A stretch of 64,000 nt of DNA from Inia geoffrensis (taxonomy: Eukaryota; Chordata; Mammalia; Artiodactyla; Iniidae), in NCBI GenBank assembly GCA_036417435.1, contig CM070916.1:20902052-20966051 (forward strand), given 5' to 3'. Both the position numbers and the translations under genes were made by a program. The notes under the pieces are model-generated. The model saw only the letters and a program-made list of their open reading frames with translations, searched no databases and was not told the origin of the DNA. The first letter of the stretch is position 1, and every line of letters starts with the position of its first letter. Below, piece by piece: positions 24,090 through 36,049 of the stretch.

Positions 24090-25000
24090 CAGTTGTAAGT
24101 GCTTATGTTTTCCATATATAAAGAATAAACAGGCAGAATGTTCTGCTCTATATCAAAGATCTTTGTTTACATAAATATTTATATTTCCAGACAGTCCAAA
24201 AATCTTTATATTATCTAAAAACTGAAAGGACATGCCAATTCTGTAACTTTTATTAAAATTTCAAAAAGAGTTTTCATTTCAGTATGATGATGACTGTCTA
24301 GAATAATGAATGTAACATTGTACCGTCTCCTCCACAATTTAAATGCATCTACACATAAAGCTCTGGGCACGACTGAAGGGCTGCCAGAGAAAAGTAAAAT
24401 AATGTGTGTCATTTAGTGAATCTGAAAAGTAGTTCCCTACTGCTTTGGAGGGAATGTCTACTGACATTTCAGAAAAAAACAATAATGGCACAATCTGCAT
24501 AATCACTTGTCAGTTAACTTGGGTACAGCAGGCCATGGAGAAAACTGATTGTTTGAAATACACTGTCTTGATAGATATGGATTTAATGATGATAATTTTA
24601 AAACTAGGAATATTAACAAAAGGGTTGATAGAAGATTTTGAACATTTCTTTTTATAGTTCTGGTATTTTCATTCCTTCTTGTAAAGTACTGACAGTTTTC
24701 TCAAGTGGCAAAAACGTTTAAACTATTGCTTAAAATGTCATTAAAATAATAGCAAATGTGAACAAAATCAGCATACTTTTGGGTTTCTAATTCTGCTCAA
24801 ACTAGAATATCCAAATATGATTATAACCAACTACTATTTTATTTATTAATAACCTTACATGACATCAATGGTATTCCAATAAAAAATGATACACTACGAT
24901 AACAAACTATCATTTTTATTCCTGTTTTTGAAAAGTAAAATGTAATTTGAAACACAATGTAAAAATTTTTTTAATGTTCCATTGCTCAGTACATGCAAAT
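24090..25000. other. AT-rich unique sequence
   Basis: No supported feature. Short frames at 24215-24412 and 24445-24657 show no domain. Confidence 0.4.
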
Positions 25001-25009
25001 TTAGAATTG

Positions 25010-25255
25010 CTATGTTTTCTGGTGAGATTTATTTCTTAATATAGACACTCTTGCTTCTTTTTGATTAATGTTTGCATGATATACCTTTTTCCATCCTTTT
25101 ATTTTTAACAGGTCTATATCATTATGTCTGTAGAGGCTTACTTGTAGATAGCATAAAGTTAGAAAATGTTCTGTAACCCATTCTACCAATCTCTGTCTTG
25201 TAATTAGTATATTTAGCCCATTTACATTTAATGTAACTACTGACATGTTAGGGCT
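25010..25255 (-). repeat. Ancient L1 ORF2 endonuclease remnant
   Basis: A minus-strand frame (25010-25246) begins MSVVTLNVNGLN and contains KGWKKVYHANINQKEARVSIL. This is the start of L1 ORF2p, the endonuclease domain, with heavy substitution compared with the younger copy at 21501-21806. The catalytic QETHF region reads LQVSLY here, so the residue context is lost. The fragment has no 3' tail. Confidence 0.8.
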
Positions 25256-25479
25256 TAATCTGTGGTATCAGTGGAGAACACACGGTGAACCTGTGCTTCC
25301 ATCCCAACCCACTAGTAGAAGGCACTCCTCCCCTTCCCCACTGGGTGGTGTCAGAGGAGACCTAGTAAAGAATAAGCACTTCACCACCATCTACCAGTAA
25401 GAATACCACCCTTCCCTCCATGATGCCGTCAGAGTCCATATGAAGAGCCAGAACTCCCAGTCATCATATATCATGCAAA

Positions 25480-25865
25480 CACTAATCAAATGAAAGCAGG
25501 AGTGTATGTTTTAATATCAGATAAAATAGACCTCAGAGCAAAGAAAATTACCAAACACAAAGACATTATATAATTATAAAATGGTCAATCTACCAAGAAG
25601 ACATATCGATCTCAACTATGTATACTCCAAAAAACAGAGCTGCAAAATATGTGAAGCAAAAACAGAAAGGCAAAATAGACAAACTGACAACTCTAGTGAG
25701 AGACTTCAACAACTGTTTCTCAACAATTGGTAGAACAACTAGAACTAGAACAAGCAACTGATCTTTGGAAAGACCAATAAAATAGACAAACCTCTAGCAA
25801 GACTAACAAAGGAAATTTTCTTGGGGAACACACAAATTATTACTATCAGGAATGAAACAGGGGAT
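25480..25865 (+). repeat. Ancient L1 ORF2 fragment
   Basis: The sense text (caaatgaaagcaggagtgta ... gaccaataaaatagacaaac ... aggaatgaaacagggga) resembles the L1M ORF2 region between the endonuclease and RT domains. It is opposite in orientation to the fragment just upstream at 25010-25255. Extensive substitutions leave no open frame. The stretch between them (25256-25480) was not recognised. Confidence 0.6.
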
Positions 25866-26104
25866 AGCACTTGTTTCTCTTTGTGATATGTAATCTCTAG
25901 TATCAGGGTAACTGTTGCACAATTAATGCTATTCTTTAGAAGGGCTCAATTTCTTTCTGATAGTAGTTTAAAAGGTAAGCTTGTACAGTAGGAATTCTGA
26001 ATGTACAGTTCTTCTCTAACCTAGATTCCACTACGGCAACCTCAACTAAGCAATGAAACAAATGCTTTTCAGTGATGATGAAATTTTAAGATTCAAAAGT
26101 ACAA

Positions 26105-26240
26105 ATAATGAATAAGCTCCCCAAGGGTTGGGACATTGTTTCTTTTGTAATCACCAGTACATTCCCATCATCAAGAACAGTTTCCACTGTATCTTAGAGA
26201 CAGTCAATATTTGCTGAATGAATAATTGAAGGAATTAGAA
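26105..26240 (+). repeat. L2 LINE 3' fragment
   Basis: The text ccccaagggttgggacattg ... gacagtcaatatttgctgaa and tgaataattgaaggaa corresponds to a diverged L2 3' end in sense orientation. Confidence 0.55.
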
Positions 26241-26244
26241 ATTG

Positions 26245-27184
26245 GAAGAGGTAAAAACAGTATAAATTAGAAAACAGAGTAGGAGTTTAAGTAAATGTTT
26301 GATGTACTTGATTTTAGTAAAAAGAAATCCATAAATCAGAGTAAGAGTCATGGGAGGGGCAGAAAACTGGGGAATGAACGTTGGCTTACAAATCAATATG
26401 ACATAAATTCTTGCTCAAACTTCTCAGTTTCCCTGCTGTATCTCAAACCCGCTCAAATACATGGATTAAAGTTCACTGGCATCTGCTCTATTTGAATCAG
26501 AATTTTCCCCCTAACATCTCCCCTCAAAACATTAAAAGACTTACTGAAAATAAACCATAAACAAACTAACCTTTTTAGTGAAAAATGTACTGGAATATAG
26601 AACAAAAAGACTGGAGAAATATAGGTGGCTGATTTTAGAAAGTTAAGTGATTAACTCAGTGATAATTTCTAAAAAGGAAATTGAGCTTCAATGAAGCATG
26701 CAGGTCCTTTTCTACATTATCCACAACAGTGCGTGTAATTTGCACACATTTAATTAACTAATAAAATTCCTATCTGTAACATCAGGTTTGGAAATGTCAT
26801 TGTTGATGACATGCTGCTCCATCAGGTTTAGATGATTGTTTTTTGTTCTGTTAACACCAAATGACAACATACCCAAAGGAGCTGTCTAGCACTTCTACTT
26901 CTTTTCAAATATTGCTCAATTTATTTATTTGTTGGGGGTTTTCCATGTAGAAGAGAATTTACAGAATTCTGTAAATACAAGGCCCTAACTAAATGGTGAC
27001 TCAAGGAAAAACTGAGGCATAAAAGAAGCATAATTACAAGGGGATCCACTCAACCACAGATTGCGTTTTGCTGCAGACAAATCAGGTTGCCGAGGTTACA
27101 AGAGATATATAGTGTATCTCCTGCTCTGCAGCTTGGATTGCTTTTATCCTTCTTCCCTGATACAGACCCCTAGTAAGAGCTTGT
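26245..27184. other. Unique AT-rich sequence
   Basis: Nothing recognised. Confidence 0.4.
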
Positions 27185-27198
27185 AAAATACTTCTATG

Positions 27199-27518
27199 GG
27201 GCTTCCCTGGTGGCGCAGTGGTTGAGAATCTGCCTGCCAATGCAGGGGACACAGGTTCGAGCCCTGGTGTGGGAAGATCCTACATGCCGCAGAGCAACTG
27301 AGCCCGTGAGCCACAACTACTGAGCCTGCGCGTCTGGAGCCTGTGCTCCACAGCAAGAGAGGCCGCGATAGTGAGAGGCCCGCACACCGCGATGAAGAGT
27401 GGCCGCTGCTCGCCACAACTAGAGAAAGCCCTCACACAGAAATGAAGACCCAACACAGCCATAAATAAATAAATAAATTTGAAAGAGAATTTCAGCCTAA
27501 TCACAATACTATTTAAAA
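27199..27518 (+). mobile_element. CHR-1-type SINE with extra 3' flank
   Basis: The head (ggcttccctggtggcgcagt, A box; ggttcgagccctgg, B box) is followed by the CHR-1 body and its typical end (gccacaactagagaaagccc ... aagacccaacacagccataa) with an (AAAT)n tail near 27462-27478. About 35 unrelated bases and a second A-run come next, before the downstream copy of the target-site duplication. Direct repeat aaaatacttctatg is perfect (27185-27198 and 27519-27532). Confidence 0.92.
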
Positions 27519-27534
27519 AAAATACTTCTATGAC

Positions 27535-28065
27535 ACTAAAATCTTGAAGACAGAAGATAAAGTATAAATGATATTTTCCACCTATATTTCACACAATGTA
27601 CTAAGTCTTTATTATATATTGAATCCTATTTTCCCCTGGAACTGAATGAATCAACCATTCGTTCTCTATATTGTCACGTGGATATAATGTCAGCTTTGTC
27701 CAGAAAAAACTTTTGGTTGGAATCTGCCATGTGAAGAGATGCGAAGCAATGCCATCCATAGTCTGTTCATTAACAGAGATCACTACTTCATTGCCAAGTC
27801 AAAAACACAATGATTGTTCTCTTAAGGTAATTAGGTTAAAAGTCCCTCTAAAATTTAGGATCTATGTTTTATTAAAATACATACATGAATGACATACATG
27901 TATAATGTACATGAACATGTATGATGAGGATATTCAGACTAATATATATAACACTTCTCTGGATCATCATACTTGCGTGTAAAGTATTGATGCTGATTTT
28001 TAAAGGCGACACACTTGACTACTAGCATTGAAGTGGTGAGAGTGGGATTGGAAATAAGAGACTAA
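27535..28065. other. Unique AT-rich sequence
   Basis: Overlapping chance frames on both strands at 27601-27892. No feature supported. Confidence 0.4.
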
Positions 28066-28069
28066 GGAT

Positions 28070-28425
28070 TAGACAGCGGATCTGCAAAGCCAGATCAATA
28101 GAACTTGGCACATGACGAGACGTGGGAAGGAATGATCCAGGAGAATTCTGTTGCCAGTAACAGAGATGAGGCCATCCCAAGTATTTCTTATTGGATAGGT
28201 GTCAAGGGAGGGTGTCAGGAAGGGTGGAAGAGCAATGACAAGTTCATCTTTCGAGGGATGCACTTCAGGAGACTCTAGGAGGTCCTAACAAAGATGTGCT
28301 GCAGGACATCGCACATCCTGGTCCAGGACTTACAAATGAGGTCAGAAAGGAGAGTTAAACATAGAGGTGCTTGTCATTGACCTCACTTGAGGGTGCCTGA
28401 CCCCGTCTTCGGAGAAGTGAGATAC
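28070..28425 (-). repeat. L2 LINE internal fragment, inverted
   Basis: Plus-strand text around 28200-28390 (aatgacaagttcatctttcg ... caggacatcgcacatcctgg ... gacttacaaatgaggtcaga) follows the inverted L2 region upstream of the 3' end. It is strongly diverged, so the call is tentative. Confidence 0.45.
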
Positions 28426-28429
28426 AGGA

Positions 28430-29280
28430 GGTTGTTTTAAATTCCAGAGATACGTAGTTCTTTGATTTCAAACAAGATTCACTTAATTTATAGTGTTTAC
28501 TATCATATCACTTGCTAATGGAATAAAAAAGGGAAAAAATGCTACTAAATGTCATACCAGAGCAATATGTAGCACCAATAATTAACCCTGAACAGCAGTT
28601 TTATTAATATGACATTTCCTTCATAAAACGTGGAAACATTAAAATTGCTTTAGTGTTTTAAAAATTATTGACTTACCATGCAACACTGTGTTTTTCTTAC
28701 TACTCTAGCTATATGACATAAATTCTCCATGAACTTGATCTTTCAGTTCTAATTTCTGCACATGATGATTAAGCCAAAATTCATTTTTTCTTCATTCAAC
28801 AAGAGTTATGTCTTTGGCAACTTTATTAGTGATATTTGCTAAGGCACAAAACCCACTGACATCATTCAGTACTTATGAAATGTCCCAGTAGAGTTGCTAA
28901 TAAATTTTGCAACCATTTAGGAAATAGCCATTCATCAGTACAACTTTGATTTCTAACTGTCCTGACTTATCTTTTCACCAGAAATGAATACTTGCTCTGT
29001 TAGGCAGAAGTCAGCAGGAGGAGGGAATCTTGGAGACTCACATTTCTACTTGCTAAACAAAAGCATTCATTTAAAAAGAGGCAGGGCGCTTAAAATTTTA
29101 ATAGCCCCTTGAGTACTTACTCCTTTGAGGAATACTTATTTAGGACAAAATGTACCACGGTTGCTTCCTGAAGATTAGAAAACTAAAGTTAGAACATTAG
29201 AAAATCCCTTCTCCTATGTAAGACTGCAAATCGCAAACCCTACTGACCAAGTCACTTCCAAATTCCTGTTACCTCTCAGT
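28430..29280. other. Unique sequence
   Basis: No repeat family or exon recognised. Confidence 0.4.
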
Positions 29281-29289
29281 TCAATCAAT

Positions 29290-31530
29290 CCAATTCTACC
29301 CATATTTATTTGGAATTTATTAAGTGCCTAATAGTACACACAGCCAAACTCCATCATACAGTTTTTCTAGTAACAGTCATTAAGAGACAATATTTAATAT
29401 ATTCAGCACCTTTCCCTTGAAGTTATTTGGTCCTGATGTAGTAGGAAATGCTTCCTCCCATCCTTCTGCTCTCCCCATTGTTGGGTTTCCAGCTCTTGAT
29501 GATCAAAGAGACTCCATCACAGGTAATATCTTTCAGGGCACAAATACCAAAGTAGATAGTATACTGATCTACCACTTGGAAACTTAAAAAGCAAAAGGGC
29601 TGCTTGAGAAGAACCAGAACACGCTAGTTAAACAGTGACAGCTCCAGAATTTCTCTCGGAAGAGCTCAGCAGACGTAATCTGCCGTACAGAGGAGCTGAG
29701 GGCATACGGTGAGTTTACATAGCAAGTCCATGGGCTTCTCTTTGATTATTTATTTGAAGTGGCCTGTGGAAGGAAACTGGCAGAGATATTACGGAGTGAA
29801 TAAATGCCCCAAATACCCCCTCACTGCATCCCCAAAGCACAAGTTATGAAAGTCACCTTATTTATAACAAAAACAAGGTTCTCCTATCACTACTAATTCA
29901 CCACTTATTGAGACGTGGTATGATCCTCTAGGTGGAAGATAAACAATGGAGAGTAGACACAACACTGAGAGTCAATCCTACAAGTGAGCGATCTTTGTCT
30001 TCTTTCTCTTAGAATTCTACCAGTAGAGACTGTCTGCTTTGACTGGCAACGTCTCTGAAAGAACACTGACCCAGAGACTCCTGGATGTCACTCCTGTGGC
30101 CCTCACTGAAGTCATGTTTTTTAACACCCAAGGTTTTCTGCCCGACCACTACTGCTGGTCCTGTATGTTTCATCCACCTCAGTCTATTAGCATTTGCACA
30201 GTCTTACATTTCATAATAGAAGGAGTACTTCTATAAGCAGCAAAATCGAGATTTGTTTTTTTCAGTTACGTTCTGTGGAACTTTCAAATACTATTTTTCA
30301 TTTTCTGAATATATGCAGCACCTGCTCATGGTACAGGGTTTGGAAAATACCAAAAAAAAAAAAAAAAAAAGAGTAAAGAAAAAATATATTTAGTCTCCTG
30401 TCGTCCCACAACCCAAGTCTGGTCTGTACCTCATGAATATCTATGGCATGATGTGTATGTCCTTGGATGAGGTTTCTATGTTACAGGACAAGTCTCACAC
30501 AGCAGGAAAGGAAACTCTTTTTGTAACAGGAGTTTGTGGGAAGGAATTAGAGAAAAAGGTAGGAGAGTCTGGCCACCAGAATCTTCCTCACTTTGGCCTA
30601 ATAGCTTGGAAATGGGGTGGGAACAGACAGAGCCCATGTACTTTTGAACATTTCCCCCGTTTAAAACTCTAGGAGGGAAACTCATCCTGGCTCCTACGGC
30701 TCACACATGGCAGGAAAGTTTCAGAAGTTCAAGCAAGCAGAAAGGAGTGCCTATGAGGTCTGAACTCGTGGAAACCAAAGGCACTGCAGTCTAGCCTTAA
30801 GGAATGGGCCGCCTGAGCTGATGAACAAATATAAACCACGGCCAGATTTCAGAGGGAATCTGTGTGACCAAGCCAAAGCTGGTCATCAAGAGAGGGACCC
30901 AACCTGCGGATTTTAAGAGGAAACACAAGCAGGATTTACGAGGATACCATCAGACCAAACCCTCCACAGTAGATGCAATGTCCACAACCCAGCGGCAGAG
31001 CACTAGCCCCACCTTGGGCAAGGCATAATCAAAGGACTTCCACATCCCTCCCACCAGAGACCCCTAAGTCTTCCCCCATGCATGGATCTTGGGAAGGGAA
31101 GAGAGAGAGGAGTAACTGTGATAGGAAGTTAAACTATGAATTTACCAGAAAATTATCCAATAGAAAGTGTTTGGAAATCAAAAGCTACTTTGGAGGAGAA
31201 TGATATGACATCAATTTACCAACTCAGAAAAGTTCCATCCCACTTCCACCATCTCTACCAAGTAGGGCAAGAGGACTCAAGGGGAGATTAATATCAATTA
31301 CAGGAAACTTAAAAGATTCTATTTTCCTGCATATCTAATACGTAGGGGTTCCACTTTTTATTCCAATACACACACATATGCTGCACAATAGTAATCTCAT
31401 ATTTCATAAATCCATTATATTATTTTATATGCACTCCTGTCCTCGAATGTTCTGACATCACGGCTGTGGTAAACTGTCCTCTTATTCTATGTTGCTCTGT
31501 GTGTCTGCTTTCTTGTGAGGTGCTTTGTCA
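29290..31530. other. Mostly unrecognised sequence
   Basis: A short passage near 29308-29335 (tatttatttggaatttatta) could be an inverted L2 tip. An orphan A-run at about 30352-30370 has no SINE or L1 body attached. Overlapping frames of 60-80 codons occur at 30433-30685 on both strands without family resemblance. The remainder looks unique. Confidence 0.35.
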
Positions 31531-32151
31531 TGTACAGTAAGTCCCCTACATATGAACCTTCAAGTTGCAAGCCTTCAAAGATGTGAATGTGCGTTCCATG
31601 TCCAATCAAGTAAGTTAGTCACGTGTCTGGCATACATCGTCACGTGCGTGCATCCTCTACAAGTGGTTGCGCTTTTGTGTACTTTACTGTACAGTACAGT
31701 TGCTGTGCAACACGGGGAGCTTACTAATGAAGACCTGATGGAATTGGAGGCCCAGAGAAAGGACGAAGAGAGACAAGAGGAAGAAGTAACTGAAGAACCG
31801 AAGAGACTCACGATGCAGGAAATGGCAAGGGGACTTTCTTTATTTGAGGAGGCACTGTTAGTTTTTGAGGCACAGGACCGGAACGCGGGACAGTACACGA
31901 AGGTTGCAGCAGCCGTTCAGAATGCAATCCAGTGCTACCGTGTCATCTATGACGAGAAAAAAAGAGCCACTACCCAGACATCACTGGATTGTTTTTTCAA
32001 GAGGGTAGATAGAACTGAATCCAACAAGGAACCAGCACCTGTGCCATCAACGTCAGGTGTGAGTGACATTGCAGCTGGCCCTCCGTCTCCTATTACTGAA
32101 GATCCCTCAGCTCTACCGTCTCCCACCTCCTCTCCCTCCTCCAGTCAGTAA
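31525..32151 (+). CDS. Tigger-like transposase tail, open frame
   Basis: A 208-codon frame is open from upstream of the left terminal repeat to TAA at 32149-32151. Its first half (to about residue 65) reads through transposon leader and is probably not protein. From about residue 66 (GELTNEDLMELEAQRKDEER) it matches the acidic C-terminal tail of pogo/Tigger transposases. An amphipathic segment follows (MQEMARGLSLFEEALLVFEA, YTKVAAAVQNAIQCYRVIYD), then TSLDCFFKRVD and a Ser/Pro-rich end (SPTSSPSSSQ). The helix-turn-helix and DDE nuclease are absent, so no transposition is possible. The lack of stops is notable but may be chance or reflect modest age. I would not call it a host gene. Confidence 0.5.
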   Translation: MSCTVSPLHMNLQVASLQRCECAFHVQSSKLVTCLAYIVTCVHPLQVVALLCTLLYSTVAVQHGELTNEDLMELEAQRKDEERQEEEVTEEPKRLTMQEMARGLSLFEEALLVFEAQDRNAGQYTKVAAAVQNAIQCYRVIYDEKKRATTQTSLDCFFKRVDRTESNKEPAPVPSTSGVSDIAAGPPSPITEDPSALPSPTSSPSSSQ

Positions 32152-32441
32152 TGCTTCTTGCCTGTTCCCTCGATGCCAGCCCCTGCATGCCGGCTGTTGT
32201 ACTGGACTACTGTACTTTTCAAGGTACTGTACTGTAAGATTAAAAATGTTTTCTTTATTTTTTGTGTTTGTTTTTTATGTATTATTTGTGTGAAAAGTAT
32301 TATAAGCCCATTACAGTACAGTTCTATGTAGTCAATCGTGTTAGTTGGGTACCTAGGCTAACTTTGTTGGACTTAACGAACAAATTGGACTTATGAATGT
32401 GCTCTTAGAACAGAACTTGTTCATAGGTAGGGGGCTTACTG
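31535..32441 (+). mobile_element. Pogo/Tigger-like deletion derivative
   Basis: The element is bounded by imperfect terminal inverted repeats of 23 bp: 31535-31557 (cagtaagtcccctacatatg...) and 32419-32441. These are complementary with two mismatches and each is flanked by TA (31533-31534, 32442-32443), the target-site signature of Tc1/mariner-pogo transposons. At about 0.9 kb it is much shorter than an autonomous Tigger (roughly 2.4 kb or more). It keeps only 5' leader, the transposase tail and 3' leader. It depended on a transposase made elsewhere. I cannot name the exact Tigger subfamily from memory. Confidence 0.85.
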
Positions 32442-32444
32442 TAC

Positions 32445-33770
32445 TCACATATCCACTCTCAGGCCCTGGATACCTGTCCTAAGAGCCACTGCCCATGTTG
32501 CTCCCCTGACCCCCGTCTTTTTTGCCATCCACTGTGATTACACAGATCAGCGGGTCCGCGTTCCGGGGCACTCCCCAAATCCTCACCACGACCTTATGCT
32601 TCACTATCCTGATTCTCTAAGTGGTTTTCATTCTGAGATTTCAGTGAAGCTTCTGGTCTCCACTTTCTGCTCAGGAGGAGACACTCTCTATCCTGCTCTG
32701 ATGTTTTTAAATTGGAGACAGTAGCTTCTGGAATGATGCTTCTTTTCAGACTGTCTTGAGGAGCAACAGATTTTCTGTATAATGGTGATTCTAAATGTCT
32801 CCTTTGAAAAATCTTCCTCTTCCTCCAGTGACTCGGGGTAAGTAGTAAAATGTCTATGTTTAATTCAGGAACTGGGGAAGAACAGCTTGCATTTTGATGG
32901 TTTCTTTTCCAACAACGTGCTTTAAGTTTTAAAATGTTCTTCTTGCCCAGTTACCTATCATTTACTCAAGATGGTAAAACACATAGATCAAGAAATCAAA
33001 TGTTCAAAATGTCCAGCATCGACTCTGCATCAAACACAGTGACATACAGTAGAAGAGTCACATGCTCTCTGGGGCTGTGCCCTAGACTCACCCTACCTTC
33101 CTCCAGGTAAACCAGAGAACCTCTGCCTCAGACCCATCACGTTATCATGAATTGTTTACTCACATTAGCGGACAACTTTTGAATTCACGTCGCCAATGTC
33201 TCAAAAATGTTCTCCATGTTTCAAAAGCACTTCAAAATATACTTAATATTGTTTAAACTCCAGGCATAGTGATACCATTTCTGTATGTAAATCCATTGCA
33301 GGTTGAGCACTCAAGAATTTTACAGATCACATATATATTTATTATAAACGCACATCCATATGTACGTCTACACATACACACAAAGAGACACATATAGAAC
33401 TTTATTTCTCCTGCACTCTCACAATTCCACAAACTGCATTTTCACAATTAAGACACTCTGACTGATGAAGCACCTATTACCCAGTTATGCACTGAACACC
33501 ATGGGGATGGGGAGAAATGACTAGAAAAATTAAAACCTCTGCTCTTATGAAGTTTGCACACTTGCTGAGGCCCTGTGTTATAAAATGAACAAACAGCTGA
33601 ATTTATTTTCCCAAAAGTCATGGACACAACAACAGAAGGAATCCACCTTCCAAAATGTTCTTTCTTTTGAGAAAACACAGGTCAAGTCACATTACGACCT
33701 CAAGAAATGTGTGTTGGATGACGACTGCATATTCCTACAGGACAAAGTTGGTGGTTCAAATCTTTATTAA
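32445..33770. other. Unique sequence
   Basis: No supported feature. Frames at 33448-33770 on both strands lack known domains. Confidence 0.4.
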
Positions 33771-33774
33771 GTGC

Positions 33775-33998
33775 TTCAAGGTGAGTTCTTCAATGCAGGA
33801 TCCGGAGCCAACCTGCCACTACTTAAAGGCCTGGGATCTTAACTTCTCTGTGTCTCAGTTGCCTCAGGAATAAAAAGGGGATGATAATATTGACTACCTC
33901 ATGGCCTTGTAAAGATTACACGAGACAATGCAAAGAAGCATTGACAGTAGTCGCTGGTACGTTGTCAACACTCAGTAAGTATTCACTATTACCATGAG
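33775..33998 (+). repeat. MIR SINE
   Basis: The order of motifs gccaacctgccactacttaa, cttctctgtgtctcagttgc, aaaaaggggatgataatatt, ctacctcatggccttgtaaa and caacactcagtaagtattca is that of MIR in sense orientation (acttcctgt... cctcatctgtaaaatgggga... cctcatagggttgt... ctcaataaatgtt). Confidence 0.8.
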
Positions 33999-34004
33999 GC
34001 TTGC

Positions 34005-36045
34005 AATCGTGGATGTCTTTCTAGGAAGGAGAAGGTTCACTGGTGCCTAGTATCCCATGAGGAAGCCATTCACAGGTCACTTCCAAGATATACATGAGTA
34101 AGATCTCAGAGATAATCAGATAACATCAATGTATGCAAGTTCAAATTCTGGTGTGACCAAAGCATTGTGGTATTCAATTATAGAATTCCTTACATTTTTA
34201 AGATAAAATACTCATTTTGCCTGGAGAATACTGTGGTGCCAAAACCATTATCTGTCTGTGGAGATAGAGTCAAGCATTAAACAAACTAATGTTGTTAGGA
34301 TTATATGAGCTATTTTATCTTCTTTCTAGTCACAGATAATTCAATAGCAGGTAATGAGAAACAAATTTCATTAGAGTTCCAAATAACTTAATAGGGAGGG
34401 GGAAAGAGTAAAATCAAAAAGTACATCGAGGCAATTACAAAACTGAACAATTTTATTTACCGATGCTGTTTATTTTGCCTATAGCTTTAAAAGTAGGCAG
34501 ACACAACCTTCAGCATCCACAAACCACCCAAGAGCAACATAAAACTCCTACTTGTTCAGCGCGCAGAAATTCAGTACACGATCAAGGTGATTCACTCTGT
34601 TTGAGGGAAACGGAATTTTACAGTCACCACATTATCCTCTAAATGGAGGAAACTGGGTTATATACTAAACCTGCAAATAGCAGCAGGAAATTTACTCCCT
34701 TATTTCTTTGTTTTCTAAAAACAGAAATCTGCTTAGGGGATTCATCAGATTCTCCTAATGCTGCTTCCTGATGCAGCCTGGAGACCCTGGATCTCATGCC
34801 CAAACTCAGTTCTATATAATAATCAGATATACATTTCATCCTTGCTCCTGTATCCATCTCCCAACTAGTCAATTCCATGTACTGGTCTAAACACGATTAC
34901 ATTATTGACATTTCTCAGCTGCAAGGCTCCTGAAAATACCATCCAATTTTCTACTCTCTCTGAAAAGATCAAAAGATACACCTTGCATAGTAGACAAGAA
35001 TTTACACTGATGGCTGTCTTTGTCTTGAATACCAATGCTGCTGGCAGTGTTTTCCTGGAGCCACCGGGTAAGTCTCCATGATAACTAACTGCATTCAGTC
35101 AACTAGAGAGACTTTTACTGGACATAAAAGATGTTTGTGCTTGTGAATGCTTTTTCAGCTTGAACAACCTTGAGGCAATGATCTTCAAGGCCTCCTAATT
35201 AGGGGGGTTTGTAATCAAATGAGAAACGTGGCCCTTGGAAATCAAACGTGTGTCATGCCTGAAAGGGAAATGCCTTCTTCACTGGATCACGGCTCACACT
35301 TACAGAAGACTCTGCCTTTATAGGTGCAAAGACTAAAGCTGATTTCAACAGAGTTCTTGTGACAAACCTTGCTCAAGGAAATTATCTTGAATCCTTGTTC
35401 TACCGGAGACAAAAGGAAATGTGTTGTATTTCACACTGTATTGCTTAGTTCAAGTCTGAGGTTTCTTTTAACAAGCTAGAAGATTAATTGTATAAATTTA
35501 CCTAAAAGGATGCTGTTATTTCACCCAGATTCATTTATTACCTTGCAACAAATAAGGACCAAATCTCTTTCTATGCCTCTGGTCTGTCTGCCAAGCCCAG
35601 GCTTATATTTGCAGTTGGCTGTAGGACATTTCCACCTGTACATGCTTCAGGTACAAGTACAGAATTAAACTCATCTCCCTCCTCTTCACACCAACTCATG
35701 CTCATAGCATCCTTCTTTCTAGGTAAGACACTATCACTCTCTCAGTCTCCTATCTTCTATACCACTGCCCCAGAATCCTTCCCTTTGGTTGACCCCTAAC
35801 CCAACCTCTGTCCAGTCCTATTTTTCACATCCCAACATTTTTCTCCCCAATATTTCTCATATCCACCCCCCATGTCTTTTCTATTTCCCTTGCCCCCCAC
35901 CCAATAACTTCCATCACCACCCTACCCTTCAGGACCTCACCACTTACAGACTGGACCAATACCACTCTCTCTCTGTTTCCCAACTTTCACACCAGACTCC
36001 ATTCTCTAAATTCTTACACACTTACGTCCTTAGACTATAGCTCTA
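34005..36045. other. Unique sequence with a C-rich patch
   Basis: No repeat family is supported. 35760-35960 is pyrimidine-rich on the plus strand, giving an 83-codon Pro/Ser/His-rich frame (35789-36040) that is compositional. Confidence 0.4.
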
Positions 36046-36049
36046 ATTA

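Noticed and set aside
30352..30370. Processed pseudogene suggested by an orphan A-run
   Set aside because: No coding similarity or target-site duplication could be found on the upstream side.
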